Positions 10,568 through 22,820 of a stretch of 64,000 nt of DNA are shown here, piece by piece. The stretch spans positions 7,760,001 through 7,824,000 of the forward strand of contig JAUCBN010000062.1 of assembly GCA_035048815.1 (NCBI GenBank), in the 5' to 3' direction. A model generated the notes under the pieces. It searched no databases and was not told the DNA's origin. It saw only the letters and a program-made list of their open reading frames with translations. This DNA is from Abelmoschus esculentus. Lineage: Eukaryota > Streptophyta > Magnoliopsida > Malvales > Malvaceae. How positions within the stretch are numbered: the first letter of the stretch is position 1; every line of letters starts with the position of its first letter. Position numbers and translations under genes: made by a program.

Positions 10568-13270
10568 GCCCATTTAGACATGCACGCTCTAAACCCTAAA
10601 AATGATCGAAAATGATGTTTAATCAAATTTTATGGGCTCAAAAAATTAATTACGGACTTTTGACCCTAATTTGACTGCTTAATCTCAAATTTTATGCTTT
10701 TTACTCGGTTAAAATTCGAACAGGTTCACTCTAAAGCTCATTTAGACATGCACGCTTTGAACCCTACAAAACGATCGAAAATGATGTTTAATCAAATTTT
10801 ATGGGTTCAACTATCTAATTATGGGCTTTTGGACCTAATTATACAACTTAATCTCAAATTTGGAGCTTTTTCCTCGGTTAAATTTCGTACGGGTTCACTC
10901 TAAAGCCCATTTAGACATGCACGCTCTAAACCCTAAAAAATGATCGAAAATGATGTTTAATCAAATTTTATGGGCTCAAAAATTTAACTATGGACTTTTG
11001 AACCTAATTATACAGCTTAATCTCAATTTTGGAGCTTTTTACTCAGTTAAATTTCGAAGGGGTTTACTCTAAAGCCCATTTAGACATGCACGCTCTAAAC
11101 CCTAAAAAATGATCGAAAATGATGTTTAATCAAATTTTATGGGGTCAACTATTTAATTATGGGCTTTTGGACCTAATTATACTGCTTAATCTCAAATTTT
11201 ATGCTTTTTACTCGGTTAAAATTCGAACGGGTTCACTCTAAAGCTCATTTAGACATGCACGCTCTGAACCCTACAAAACGATCGAAAATGATATTTAATC
11301 AAATTTTATGGGTTCAACTATTTAATTATGGGCTTTTGAACCTAAATATACAACTTAATCTCAAATTTGGAGCTTTTTACTCAGTTAAAATTCGAACGCG
11401 TTCACACTAAAGCCCATTTAGACATGCACGCTCTAAACCCTAAAAAATGATCGAAAATGATGTTTAATCAAATTTTATGGGCTCAAAAATTTAATTACGG
11501 ACTTTTGACCCTAATTTGACTGCTTAATCTCAAATTTTATGCTTTTTACTCGGTTAAAATTCGAACAGGTTCACTCTAAAGCTCATTTAGACATGCACGC
11601 TCTGAACCCTACAAAACGATCGAAAATGATATTTAATCAAATTTTATGGGTTCAACTATTTAATTATGGGCTTTTGAACCTAAATATACAACTTAATCTC
11701 AAATTTGGAGCTTTTTACTCAGTTAAAATTCGAACGCGTTCACACTAAAGCCCATTTAGACATGCACGCTCTAAACCCTAAAAAATGATCGAAAATGATG
11801 TTTAATCAAATTTTATGGGCTCAAAAATTTAACTATGGACTTTTGAACCTAATTATACAGCTTAATCTCAATTTTGGAGCTTTTTACTCAGTTAAATTTC
11901 GAAGGGGTTCAATCTAAAGCCCATTTAGACATGCACGCTCTAAACCCTAAAAAATGATCGAAAATGATGTTTAATCAAATTTTATGGGCTCAAAAATTTA
12001 ACTATGGACTTTTGAACCTAATTATACAGCTTAATCTCAATTTTGGAGCTTTTTACTCAGTTAAATTTCGAAGGGGTTTACTCTAAAGCCCATTTAGACA
12101 TGCACGCTCTAAACCCTAAAAAATGATCGAAAATGATGTTTAATGAAATTTTATGGGTTCAACTATTTAATTATGGGCTTTTGGACCTAATTATACTGCT
12201 TAATCTCAAATTTTATGCTTTTTACTCGGTTAAAATTCGAACGGGTTCACTCTAAAGCTCATTTAGACATGCACGCTCTGAACCCTACAAAACGATCGAA
12301 AATGATATTTAATCAAATTTTATGGGTTCAACTATTTAATTATGGGCTTTTGAACCTAAATATACAACTTAATCTCAAATTTGGAGCTTTTTACTCCGTT
12401 AAAATTCGAACGCGTTCACACTAAAGCCCATTTAGACATGCACGCTCTAAACCCTAAAAAATGATCGAAAATGATGTTTAATCAAATTTTATGGGATCAA
12501 AAATTTAATTACGGACTTTTGACCCTAATTATACTGCTTAATCTCAAATTTTATGCTTTTTACTCGGTTAAAATTCGAACGGGTTCACTCTAAAGCTCAT
12601 TTAGACATGCACGCTCTGAACCCTACAAAACGATCGAAAATGATATTTAATCAAATTTTATGGGTTCAACTATTTAATTATGGGCTTTTGAACCTAATTA
12701 TACAGCTTAATCTCAATTTTTGAGCTTTTTACTCAGTTAAATTTCGAAGGGGTTTACTCTAAAGCCCATTTAGACATGCACGCTCTAAATCCTAAAAAAT
12801 GATCGAAAATGATGTTTAATCAAATTTTATAGGTTCAACTATTTAATTATGGGCTTTTGGACCTAATTATACAACTTAATCTCAAATTTGGAGCTTTTTA
12901 CTCGGTTAAAATTTGAACGGGTTCACTCTAAAGCCCATTTAGATATGCACGCTCTAAACCCTAAAAAATGATCGAAAACGATGTTTAATCAAATTTTATG
13001 GGCTCAAAAATTTAATTATGGACTTTTGACCCTAATTATACAGCTTAATCTCAAATTTTATGCTTTTTACTCGGTTAAAATTCGAACGGGTTCACTCTAA
13101 AGCCCATTTAGACATGCACGCTTTGAACCCTACAAAACGATCGAAAATGATGTTTAATCAAATTTTATGGGTTCAACTATCTAATTATGGGCTTTTGGAC
13201 CTAATTATACAACTTAATCTCAAATTTGGAGCTTTTTCCTCGGTTAAACTTCGTACGGGTTCACTCTAAA
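10568..13270 (+). repeat. HOR-I unit 5 (16 monomers, 2,703 bp)
   Basis: It carries the same B/C hybrid after A as unit 4 (near 11,090-11,250) but keeps E D A A G D. It therefore looks like the parent form of the truncated unit 4. Confidence 0.9.
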
Positions 13271-15973
13271 GCCCATTTAGACATGCACGCTCTAAACCCT
13301 AAAAATGATCGAAAATGATGTTTAATCAAATTTTATGGGCTCAAAAAATTAATTACGGACTTTTGACCCTAATTTGACTGCTTAATCTCAAATTTTATGC
13401 TTTTTACTCGGTTAAAATTCGAACAGGTTCACTCTAAAGCTCATTTAGACATGCACGCTTTGAACCCTACAAAACGATCGAAAATGATGTTTAATCAAAT
13501 TTTATGGGTTCAACTATCTAATTATGGGCTTTTGGACCTAATTATACAACTTAATCTCAAATTTGGAGCTTTTTCCTCGGTTAAATTTCGTACGGGTTCA
13601 CTCTAAAGCCCATTTAGACATGCACGCTCTAAACCCTAAAAAATGATCGAAAATGATGTTTAATCAAATTTTATGGGCTCAAAAATTTAACTATGGACTT
13701 TTGAACCTAATTATACAGCTTAATCTCAATTTTGGAGCTTTTTACTCAGTTAAATTTCGAAGGGGTTTACTCTAAAGCCCATTTAGACATGCACGCTCTA
13801 AACCCTAAAAAATGATCGAAAATGATGTTTAATCAAATTTTATGGGGTCAACTATTTAATTATGGGCTTTTGGACCTAATTATACAACTTAATCTCAAAT
13901 TTGGAGCTTTTTACTCGGTTAAAATTTGAACGGGTTCACTCTAAAGCCCATTTAGACATGCACGCTCTAAACCCTAAAAAATGATCGAAAATGATGTTTA
14001 ATCAAATTTTATGGGCTCAAAAATTTAATTATGGACTTTTGACCCTAATTATACTGCTTAATCTCAAATTTTATGCTTTTTACTCGGTTAAAATTCGAAC
14101 GGGTTCACTCTAAAGCTCATTTAGACATGCACGCTCTGAACCCTACAAAACGATCGAAAATGATATTTAATCAAATTTTATGGGTTCAACTATTTAATTA
14201 TGGGCTTTTGAACCTAAATATACAACTTAATCTCAAATTTGGAGCTTTTTACTCAGTTAAAATTCGAACGCGTTCACACTAAAGCCCATTTAGACATGCA
14301 CGCTCTAAACCTTAAAAAATGATCGAAAATGATGTTTAATCAAATTTTATGGGCTCAAAAATTTAATTACGGACTTTTGACCCTAATTTGACTGCTTAAT
14401 CTCAAATTTTATGCTTTTTACTCGGTTAAAATTCGAACAGGTTCACTCTAAAGCTCATTTAGACATGCACGCTCTGAACCCTACAAAACGATCGAAAATG
14501 ATATTTAATCAAATTTTATGGGTTCAACTATTTAATTATGGGCTTTTGAACCTAAATATACAACTTAATCTCAAATTTGGAGCTTTTTACTCAGTTAAAA
14601 TTCGAACGCGTTCACACTAAAGCCCATTTAGACATGCACGCTCTAAACCCTAAAAAATGATCGAAAATGATGTTTAATCAAATTTTATGGGGTCAACTAT
14701 TTAATTATGGGCTTTTGGACCTAATTATACAACTTAATCTCAAATTTGGAGCTTTTTACTCGGTTAAAATTTGAACGGGTTCACTCTAAAGCCCATTTAG
14801 ACATGCACGCTCTAAACCCTAAAAAATGATCGAAAATGATGTTTAATCAAATTTTATGGGCTCAAAAATTTAATTATGGACTTTTGACCCTAATTATACT
14901 GCTTAATCTCAAATTTTATGCTTTTTACTCGGTTAAAATTCGAACGGGTTCACTCTAAAGCTCATTTAGACATGCACGCTCTGAACCCTACAAAACGATC
15001 GAAAATGATATTTAATCAAATTTTATGGGTTCAACTATTTAATTATGGGCTTTTGAACCTAAATATACAACTTAATCTCAAATTTGGAGCTTTTTACTCC
15101 GTTAAAATTCGAACGCGTTCACACTAAAGCCCATTTAGACATGCACGCTCTAAACCCTAAAAAATGATCGAAAATGATGTTTAATCAAATTTTATGGGAT
15201 CAAAAATTTAATTACGGACTTTTGACCCTAATTATACTGCTTAATCTCAAATTTTATGCTTTTTACTCGGTTAAAATTCGAACGGGTTCACTCTAAAGCT
15301 CATTTAGACATGCACGCTCTGAACCCTACAAAACGATCGAAAATGATATTTAATCAAATTTTATGGGTTCAACTATTTAATTATGGGCTTTTGAACCTAA
15401 TTATACAGCTTAATCTCAATTTTTGAGCTTTTTACTCAGTTAAATTTCGAAGGGGTTTACTCTAAAGCCCATTTAGACATGCACGCTCTAAATCCTAAAA
15501 AATGATCGAAAATGATGTTTAATCAAATTTTATAGGTTCAACTATTTAATTATGGGCTTTTGGACCTAATTATACAACTTAATCTCAAATTTGGAGCTTT
15601 TTACTCGGTTAAAATTTGAACGGGTTCACTCTAAAGCCCATTTAGATATGCACGCTCTAAACCCTAAAAAATGATCGAAAACGATGTTTAATCAAATTTT
15701 ATGGGCTCAAAAATTTAATTATGGACTTTTGACCCTAATTATACAGCTTAATCTCAAATTTTATGCTTTTTACTCGGTTAAAATTCGAACGGGTTCACTC
15801 TAAAGCCCATTTAGACATGCACGCTTTGAACCCTACAAAACGATCGAAAATGATGTTTAATCAAATTTTATGGGTTCAACTATCTAATTATGGGCTTTTG
15901 GACCTAATTATACAACTTAATCTCAAATTTGGAGCTTTTTCCTCGGTTAAACTTCGTACGGGTTCACTCTAAA
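13271..15973 (+). repeat. HOR-I unit 6 (16 monomers, rearranged)
   Basis: F-A-B-C-D is complete as in unit 1. However, after the second D (about 14,453-14,621) the usual A A G is replaced by B C (GGGGTCAAC near 14,688) before the D with TACTCCGTT. The total is still 16 monomers, so the unchanged length hides a different composition. It shares AACCTTAAAAAATG near 14,310 with unit 7 (near 17,010) and with the E monomer at 600. Confidence 0.9.
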
Positions 15974-18338
15974 GCCCATTTAGACATGCACGCTCTAAAC
16001 CCTAAAAATGATCGAAAATGATGTTTAATCAAATTTTATGGGCTCAAAAAATTAATTACGGACTTTTGACCCTAATTTGACTGCTTAATCTCAAATTTTA
16101 TGCTTTTTACTCGGTTAAAATTCGAACAGGTTCACTCTAAAGCTCATTTAGACATGCACGCTTTGAACCCTACAAAACGATCGAAAATGATGTTTAATCA
16201 AATTTTATGGGTTCAACTATCTAATTATGGGCTTTTGGACCTAATTATACAACTTAATCTCAAATTTGGAGCTTTTTCCTCGGTTAAATTTCGTACGGGT
16301 TCACTCTAAAGCCCATTTAGACATGCACGCTCTAAACCCTAAAAAATGATCGAAAATGATGTTTAATCAAATTTTATGGGCTCAAAAATTTAACTATGGA
16401 CTTTTGAACCTAATTATACAGCTTAATCTCAATTTTGGAGCTTTTTACTCAGTTAAATTTCGAAGGGGTTTACTCTAAAGCCCATTTAGACATGCACGCT
16501 CTAAACCCTAAAAAATGATCGAAAATGATGTTTAATCAAATTTTATGGGGTCAACTATTTAATTATGGGCTTTTGGACCTAATTATACAACTTAATCTCA
16601 AATTTGGAGCTTTTTACTCGGTTAAAATTTGAACGGGTTCACTCTAAAGCCCATTTAGACATGCACGCTCTAAACCCTAAAAAATGATCGAAAATGATGT
16701 TTAATCAAATTTTATGGGCTCAAAAATTTAATTATGGACTTTTGACCCTAATTATACTGCTTAATCTCAAATTTTATGCTTTTTACTCGGTTAAAATTCG
16801 AACGGGTTCACTCTAAAGCTCATTTAGACATGCACGCTCTGAACCCTACAAAACGATCGAAAATGATATTTAATCAAATTTTATGGGTTCAACTATTTAA
16901 TTATGGGCTTTTGAACCTAAATATACAACTTAATCTCAAATTTGGAGCTTTTTACTCAGTTAAAATTCGAACGCGTTCACACTAAAGCCCATTTAGACAT
17001 GCACGCTCTAAACCTTAAAAAATGATCGAAAATGATGTTTAATCAAATTTTATGGGCTCAAAAATTTAATTACGGACTTTTGACCCTAATTTGACTGCTT
17101 AATCTCAAATTTTATGCTTTTTACTCGGTTAAAATTCGAACAGGTTCACTCTAAAGCTCATTTAGACATGCACGCTCTGAACCCTACAAAACGATCGAAA
17201 ATGATATTTAATCAAATTTTATGGGTTCAACTATTTAATTATGGGCTTTTGAACCTAAATATACAACTTAATCTCAAATTTGGAGCTTTTTACTCAGTTA
17301 AAATTCGAACGCGTTCACACTAAAGCCCATTTAGACATGCACGCTCTAAACCCTAAAAAATGATCGAAAATGATGTTTAATCAAATTTTATGGGCTCAAA
17401 AATTTAACTATGGACTTTTGAACCTAATTATACAGCTTAATCTCAATTTTGGAGCTTTTTACTCAGTTAAATTTCGAAGGGGTTCAATCTAAAGCCCATT
17501 TAGACATGCACGCTCTAAACCCTAAAAAATGATCGAAAATGATGTTTAATCAAATTTTATGGGCTCAAAAATTTAACTATGGACTTTTGAACCTAATTAT
17601 ACAGCTTAATCTCAATTTTGGAGCTTTTTACTCAGTTAAATTTCGAAGGGGTTTACTCTAAAGCCCATTTAGACATGCACGCTCTAAACCCTAAAAAATG
17701 ATCGAAAATGATGTTTAATGAAATTTTATGGGTTCAACTATTTAATTATGGGCTTTTGGACCTAATTATACTGCTTAATCTCAAATTTTATGCTTTTTAC
17801 TCGGTTAAAATTCGAACGGGTTCACTCTAAAGCTCATTTAGACATGCACGCTCTGAACCCTACAAAACGATCGAAAATGATATTTAATCAAATTTTATGG
17901 GTTCAACTATTTAATTATGGGCTTTTGAACCTAAATATACAACTTAATCTCAAATTTGGAGCTTTTTACTCCGTTAAAATTCGAACGCGTTCACACTAAA
18001 GCCCATTTAGACATGCACGCTCTAAACCCTAAAAAATGATCGAAAATGATGTTTAATCAAATTTTATGGGATCAAAAATTTAATTACGGACTTTTGACCC
18101 TAATTATACTGCTTAATCTCAAATTTTATGCTTTTTACTCGGTTAAAATTCGAACGGGTTCACTCTAAAGCTCATTTAGACATGCACGCTCTGAACCCTA
18201 CAAAACGATCGAAAATGATATTTAATCAAATTTTATGGGTTCAACTATTTAATTATGGGCTTTTGAACCTAATTATACAACTTAATCTCAAATTTGGAGC
18301 TTTTTCCTCGGTTAAATTTCGTACGGGTTCACTCTAAA
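15974..18338 (+). repeat. HOR-I unit 7, partial (14 monomers), end of family I
   Basis: E F A B C D E D A A G D C are in order. The last monomer (18,170-18,338) is a hybrid that starts as D (GATATTTAATC, CTATTTAATT) and ends as F (TTTTTCCTCGG, TTTCGTACGGG). The remaining B' C' F' monomers are absent. The family therefore ends in a recombinant monomer, not in unique sequence. Confidence 0.88.
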
Positions 18339-19040
18339 GCCCATTTAGACATGCACGCTCTAAACCCTAAAAAATGATCGAAAATGATGTTTAATCAAAT
18401 TTTATGGGCTCAAAAATTTAACTACGGACTTTTGAACCTAATTATACAGCTTAATCTCAATTTTGGAGCTTTTTACTCAGTTAAATTTCGAAGGGGTTTA
18501 CTCTAAAGCCCATTTAGACATGCACGCTCTAAACCCTAAAAAATGATCGAAAATGATGTTTAATCAAATTTTATGGGCTCAAAAATTTAACTATGGACTT
18601 TTGAACCTAATTATACAGCTTAATCTCAATTTTGGAGCTTTTTACTCAGTTAAATTTCGAAGGGGTTTACTCTAAAGCCCATTTAGACATGCACGCTCTA
18701 AACCCTAAAAAACGATCGAAAATGATATTTAATCAAATTTTATGGGTTCAACTATTTAATTATGGGCTTTTGAACCTAAATATACAACTTAATCTCAAAT
18801 TTGGAGCTTTTTACTCCGTTAAAATTCGAACGCGTTCACACTAAAGCCCATTTAGACATGCACGCTCTAAACCCTAAAAAATGATCGAAAATGATGTTTA
18901 ATCAAATTTTATGGGATCAAAAATTTAATTACGGACTTTTGACCCTAATTATACTGCTTAATCTCAAATTTTATGCTTTTTACTCGGTTAAATTTCGAAG
19001 GGGTTTACTCTAAAGCCCATATAGACATGCACGCTCTGAA
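18339..19040 (+). repeat. Transition zone of hybrid monomers
   Basis: Two A monomers (the first with the private TTAACTACGG) are followed by an A/D hybrid at 18,677-18,845 (CTAAACCCTAAAAAACGATCG then D sequence). Next is a C/A hybrid at 18,846-19,014 (TTTTATGC then AAATTTCGAAGGGG), and then a monomer starting GCCCATATAGAC with CTGAACCCTAAAAAATG. Several of these mixtures occur nowhere else in the window. Confidence 0.85.
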
Positions 19041-22000
19041 CCCTAAAAAATGATCGAAAATGATGTTTAATGAAATTTTATGGGTTCAACTATTTAATTA
19101 TGGGCTTTTGGACCTAATTATACTGCTTAATCTCAAATTTTATGCTTTTTACTCGGTTAAAATTCGAACGGGTTCACTCTAAAGCTCATTTAGACATGCA
19201 CGCTCTGAACCCTACAAAACGATCGAAAATGATATTTAATCAAATTTTATGGGTTTAACTATTTAATTATGGGCTTTTGAACCTAAATATACAACTTAAT
19301 CTCAAATTTGGAGCTTTTTACTCAGTTAAAATTCGAACGCGTTCACACTAAAGCCCATTTAGACATGCACGCTCTAAACCCTAAAAAATGATCGAAAATG
19401 ATGTTTAATCAAATTTTATGGGCTCAAAAATTTAATTACGGACTTTTGACCCTAATTTGACTGCTTAATCTCAAATTTTATGCTTTTTACTCGGTTAAAA
19501 TTCGAACGGGTTCACTCCAAAGCCCATTTAGACATGCACGCTTTGAACCCTACAAAACGATCGAAAATGATGTTTAATCAAATTTTATGGGTTCAACTAT
19601 CTAATTATGGGCTTTTGGACCTAATTATACAACTTAATCTCAAATTTGGAGCTTTTTCCTCGGTTAAATTTCGTACAGGTTCACTCTAAAGCCCATTTAG
19701 ACATGCACGCTCTAAACCCTAAAAAATGATCGAAAATGATGCTTAATCAAATTTTATGGGCTCAAAAATTTAACTATGGACTTTTGAACCTAATTATACA
19801 GCTTAATCTCAATTTTGGAGCTTTTTACTCAGTTAAATTTCGAAGGGGTTTACTCTAAAGCCCATTTAGACATGCACGCTCTAAACCCTAAAAAATGATC
19901 GAAAATGATGTTTAATCAAATTTTATGGGGTCAACTATTTAATTATGGGCTTTTGGACCTAATTATACAACTTAATCTCAAATTTGGAGCTTTTTACTCG
20001 GTTAAAATTTGAACGGGTTCACTCTAAAGCCCATTTAGACATGCACGCTCTAAACCCTAAAAAATGATCGAAAATGATGTTTAAACAAATTTTATGGGTT
20101 CAACTATTTAATTATGGGCTTTTGGACCTAATTATACAACTTAATCTCAAATTTGGAGCTTTTTACTCAGTTAAATATCGAACGGGTTCACTCTAAAGCT
20201 CATTTAGACATGCACGCTCTAAAACCTACAAAACGATCGAAAATGATATTTAATCAAATTTTATGGGTTCAACTATTTAATTATGGGCTTTTGAACCTAA
20301 ATATACAACTTAATCTCAAATTTGGAGCTTTTTACTCAGTTAAAATTCGAACGCGTTCACACTAAAGCCCATTTAGACATGCACGCTCTGAACCCTACAA
20401 AACGATCGAAAATGATATTTAATCAAATTTTATGGGTTCAACTATTTAATTATGGGCTTTTGAACCTAAATATAAAACGTAATCTCAAATTTGGAGCTTT
20501 TTACTCAGTTAAAATTCGAACGCGTTCACACTAAAGCCCATTTAGACATGCACGCTCTAAACCTTAAAAAATGATCGAAAATGATGTTTAATCAAATTTT
20601 ATGGGCTCAAAAAATTAATTACGGACTTTTGACCCTAATTTGACTGCTTAATCTCAAATTTTATGCTTTTTACTCGGTTAAAATTCGAACAGGTTCACTC
20701 TAAAGCTCATTTAGACATGCACGCTCTGAACCCTACAAAACGATCGAAAATGATGTTTAATCAAATTTTATGGGTTCAACTATCTAATTATGGGCTTTTG
20801 GACCTAATTATACAACTTAATCTCAAATTTGGAGCTTTTTCCTCGGTTAAATTTCGTACGGGTTCACTCTAAAGCCCATTTAGACATGCACGCTCTAAAC
20901 CCTAAAAAATGATCGAAAATGATGTTTAATCAAATTTTATGGGCTCAAAAATTTAACTATGGACTTTTGAACCTAATTATACAGCTTAATCTCAATTTTG
21001 GAGCTTTTTACTCAGTTAAATTTCGAAGGGGTTTACTCTAAAGCCCATTTAGACATGCACGCTCTAAACCCTAAAAAATGATCGAAAATGATGTTTAATC
21101 AAATTTTATGGGGTCAACTATTTAATTATGGGCTTTTGGACCTAATTATACAACTTAATCTCAAATTTGGAGCTTTTTACTCGGTTAAAATTTGAACGGG
21201 TTCACTCTAAAGCCCATTTTGACATGCACGCTCTAAACCCTAAAAAATGATCGAAAATGATGTTTAATCAAATTTTATGGGCTCAAAAATTTAATTATGG
21301 ACTTTTGACCCTAATTATACTGCTTAATCTCAAATTTTATGCTTTTTACTCGGTTAAAATTCGAACGGGTTCACTCTAAAGCTCATTTAGACATGCACGC
21401 TCTGAACCCTACAAAACGATCGAAAATGATATTTAATCAAATTTTATGGGTTCAACTATTTAATTATGGGCTTTTGAACCTAAATATACAACTTAATCTC
21501 AAATTTGGAGCTTTTTACTCAGTTAAAATTCGAACGCGTTCACACTAAAGCCCATTTAGACATGCACGCTCTAAACCCTAAAAAATGATCGAAAATGATG
21601 TTTAATCAAATTTTATGGGCTCAAAAATTTAATTACGGACTTTTGACCCTAATTTGACTGCTTAATCTCAAATTTTATGCTTTTTACTCGGTTAAAATTC
21701 GAACAGGTTCACTCTAAAGCTCATTTAGACATGCACGCTCTGAACCCTACAAAACGATCGAAAATGATATTTAATCAAATTTTATGGGTTCAACTATTTA
21801 ATTATGGGCTTTTGAACCTAAATATACAACTTAATCTCAAATTTGGAGCTTTTTACTCAGTTAAAATTCGAACGCGTTCACACTAAAGCCCATTTAGACA
21901 TGCACGCTCTAAACCCTAAAAAATGATCGAAAATGATGTTTAATCAAATTTTATGGGCTCAAAAATTTAACTATAGACTTTTGAACCTAATTATACAGCT

Positions 22001-22820
22001 TAATCTCAATTTTGGAGCTTTTTACTCAGTTAAATTTCGAAGGGGTTCACTCTAAAGCCCATTTAGACATGCACGCTCTAAACCCTAAAAAATGATCGAA
22101 AATGATGTTTAATCAAATTTTATGGGCTCAAAAATTTAACTATGGACTTTTGAACCTAATTATACAGCTTAATCTCAATTTTGGAGCTTTTTACTCAGTT
22201 AAATTTCGAAGGGGTTCACTCTAAAGCCCATTTAGACATGCACGCTCTAAACCCTAAAAAATGATCGAAAATGATGTTTAATCAAATTTTATGGGCTCAA
22301 AAATTTAACTATGGACTTTTGAACCTAATTATACAGCTTAATCTCAATTTTGGAGCTTTTTACTCAGTTAAATTTCGAAGGGGTTTACTCTAAAGCCCAT
22401 TTAGACATGCACGCTCTAAACCCTAAAAAATGATCGAAAATGATGTTTAATGAAATTTTATGGGTTCAACTATTTAATTATGGGCTTTTGGACCTAATTA
22501 TACTGCTTAATCTCAAATTTTATGCTTTTTACTCGGTTAAAATTCGAACGGGTTCACTCTAAAGCTCATTTAGACATGCACGCTCTGAACCCTACAAAAC
22601 GATCGAAAATGATATTTAATCAAATTTTATGGGTTCAACTATTTAATTATGGGCTTTTGAACCTAAATATACAACTTAATCTCAAATTTGGAGCTTTTTA
22701 CTCAGTTAAAATTCGAACGCGTTCACACTAAAGCCCATTTAGACATGCACGCTCTAAACCCTAAAAAATGATCGAAAATGATGTTTAATCAAATTTTATG
22801 GGCTCAAAAATTTAATTACG
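19041..22820 (+). repeat. 3.8-kb duplicated block, copy 1
   Basis: It matches about 38,058-41,837 at a constant offset of 19,017 bp. Rare variants shared by both copies: GGGTTTAACTATT (19,251 and 38,268), TCACTCCAAAGCCC (near 19,513 and 38,530), GATGCTTAATC or AATGCTTAATC (19,738 and 38,755), TTTAAACAAATTTT, AAATATCGAACGGG, two consecutive D monomers, ATAAAACGTAATC, CCATTTTGACATG (about 21,214 and 40,231) and AACTATAGAC (about 21,970 and 40,987). One clear difference is G to A at 38,755. Confidence 0.93.
20196..20533 (+). repeat. Tandem D-D pair (unusual dimer)
   Basis: Two D-type monomers follow each other directly, whereas elsewhere D is preceded by C, E or G. The first has CTAAAACCTACAAAACGATCG. 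The second starts GCCCATTTAGAC with CTGAACCCTACAAAACG and carries ATAAAACGTAATC. Overlapping frames of 70 codons (20,153-20,365 and 20,322-20,534) result because both monomers lack the TGATCG stop. The pair is copied at about 39,213-39,550. Confidence 0.85.

Larger units (their letters stand above)
600..18338 (+). repeat. Higher-order repeat family I (17-mer / 16-mer, 2,703-bp period)
   Basis: Six complete units and one partial unit lie in tandem. The full order read from unit 1 is E F A B C D E D A A G D C D/A B' C' F' (17 monomers). Unit-specific markers return at exactly 2,703 bp: ATAGGTTCAAC near 3,031, 5,734 and 8,437, then near 10,126, 12,829 and 15,532; AGATATGCACG; GAAAACGATG; TTTTTGAGC; and CTTCGTACGGG in F'. 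A one-base loss in the A-run (CTAAAAATG) at 3,501, 6,204, 8,907, 10,596, 13,299 and 16,002 makes a 168-bp E monomer, which explains why the period is 2,703 rather than 2,704. Confidence 0.95.

Noticed and set aside
18339..19040. Insertion of a foreign element at the family-I boundary
   Set aside because: All bases fit hybrids of known monomer types. There are no target-site duplications, terminal repeats or coding frames.
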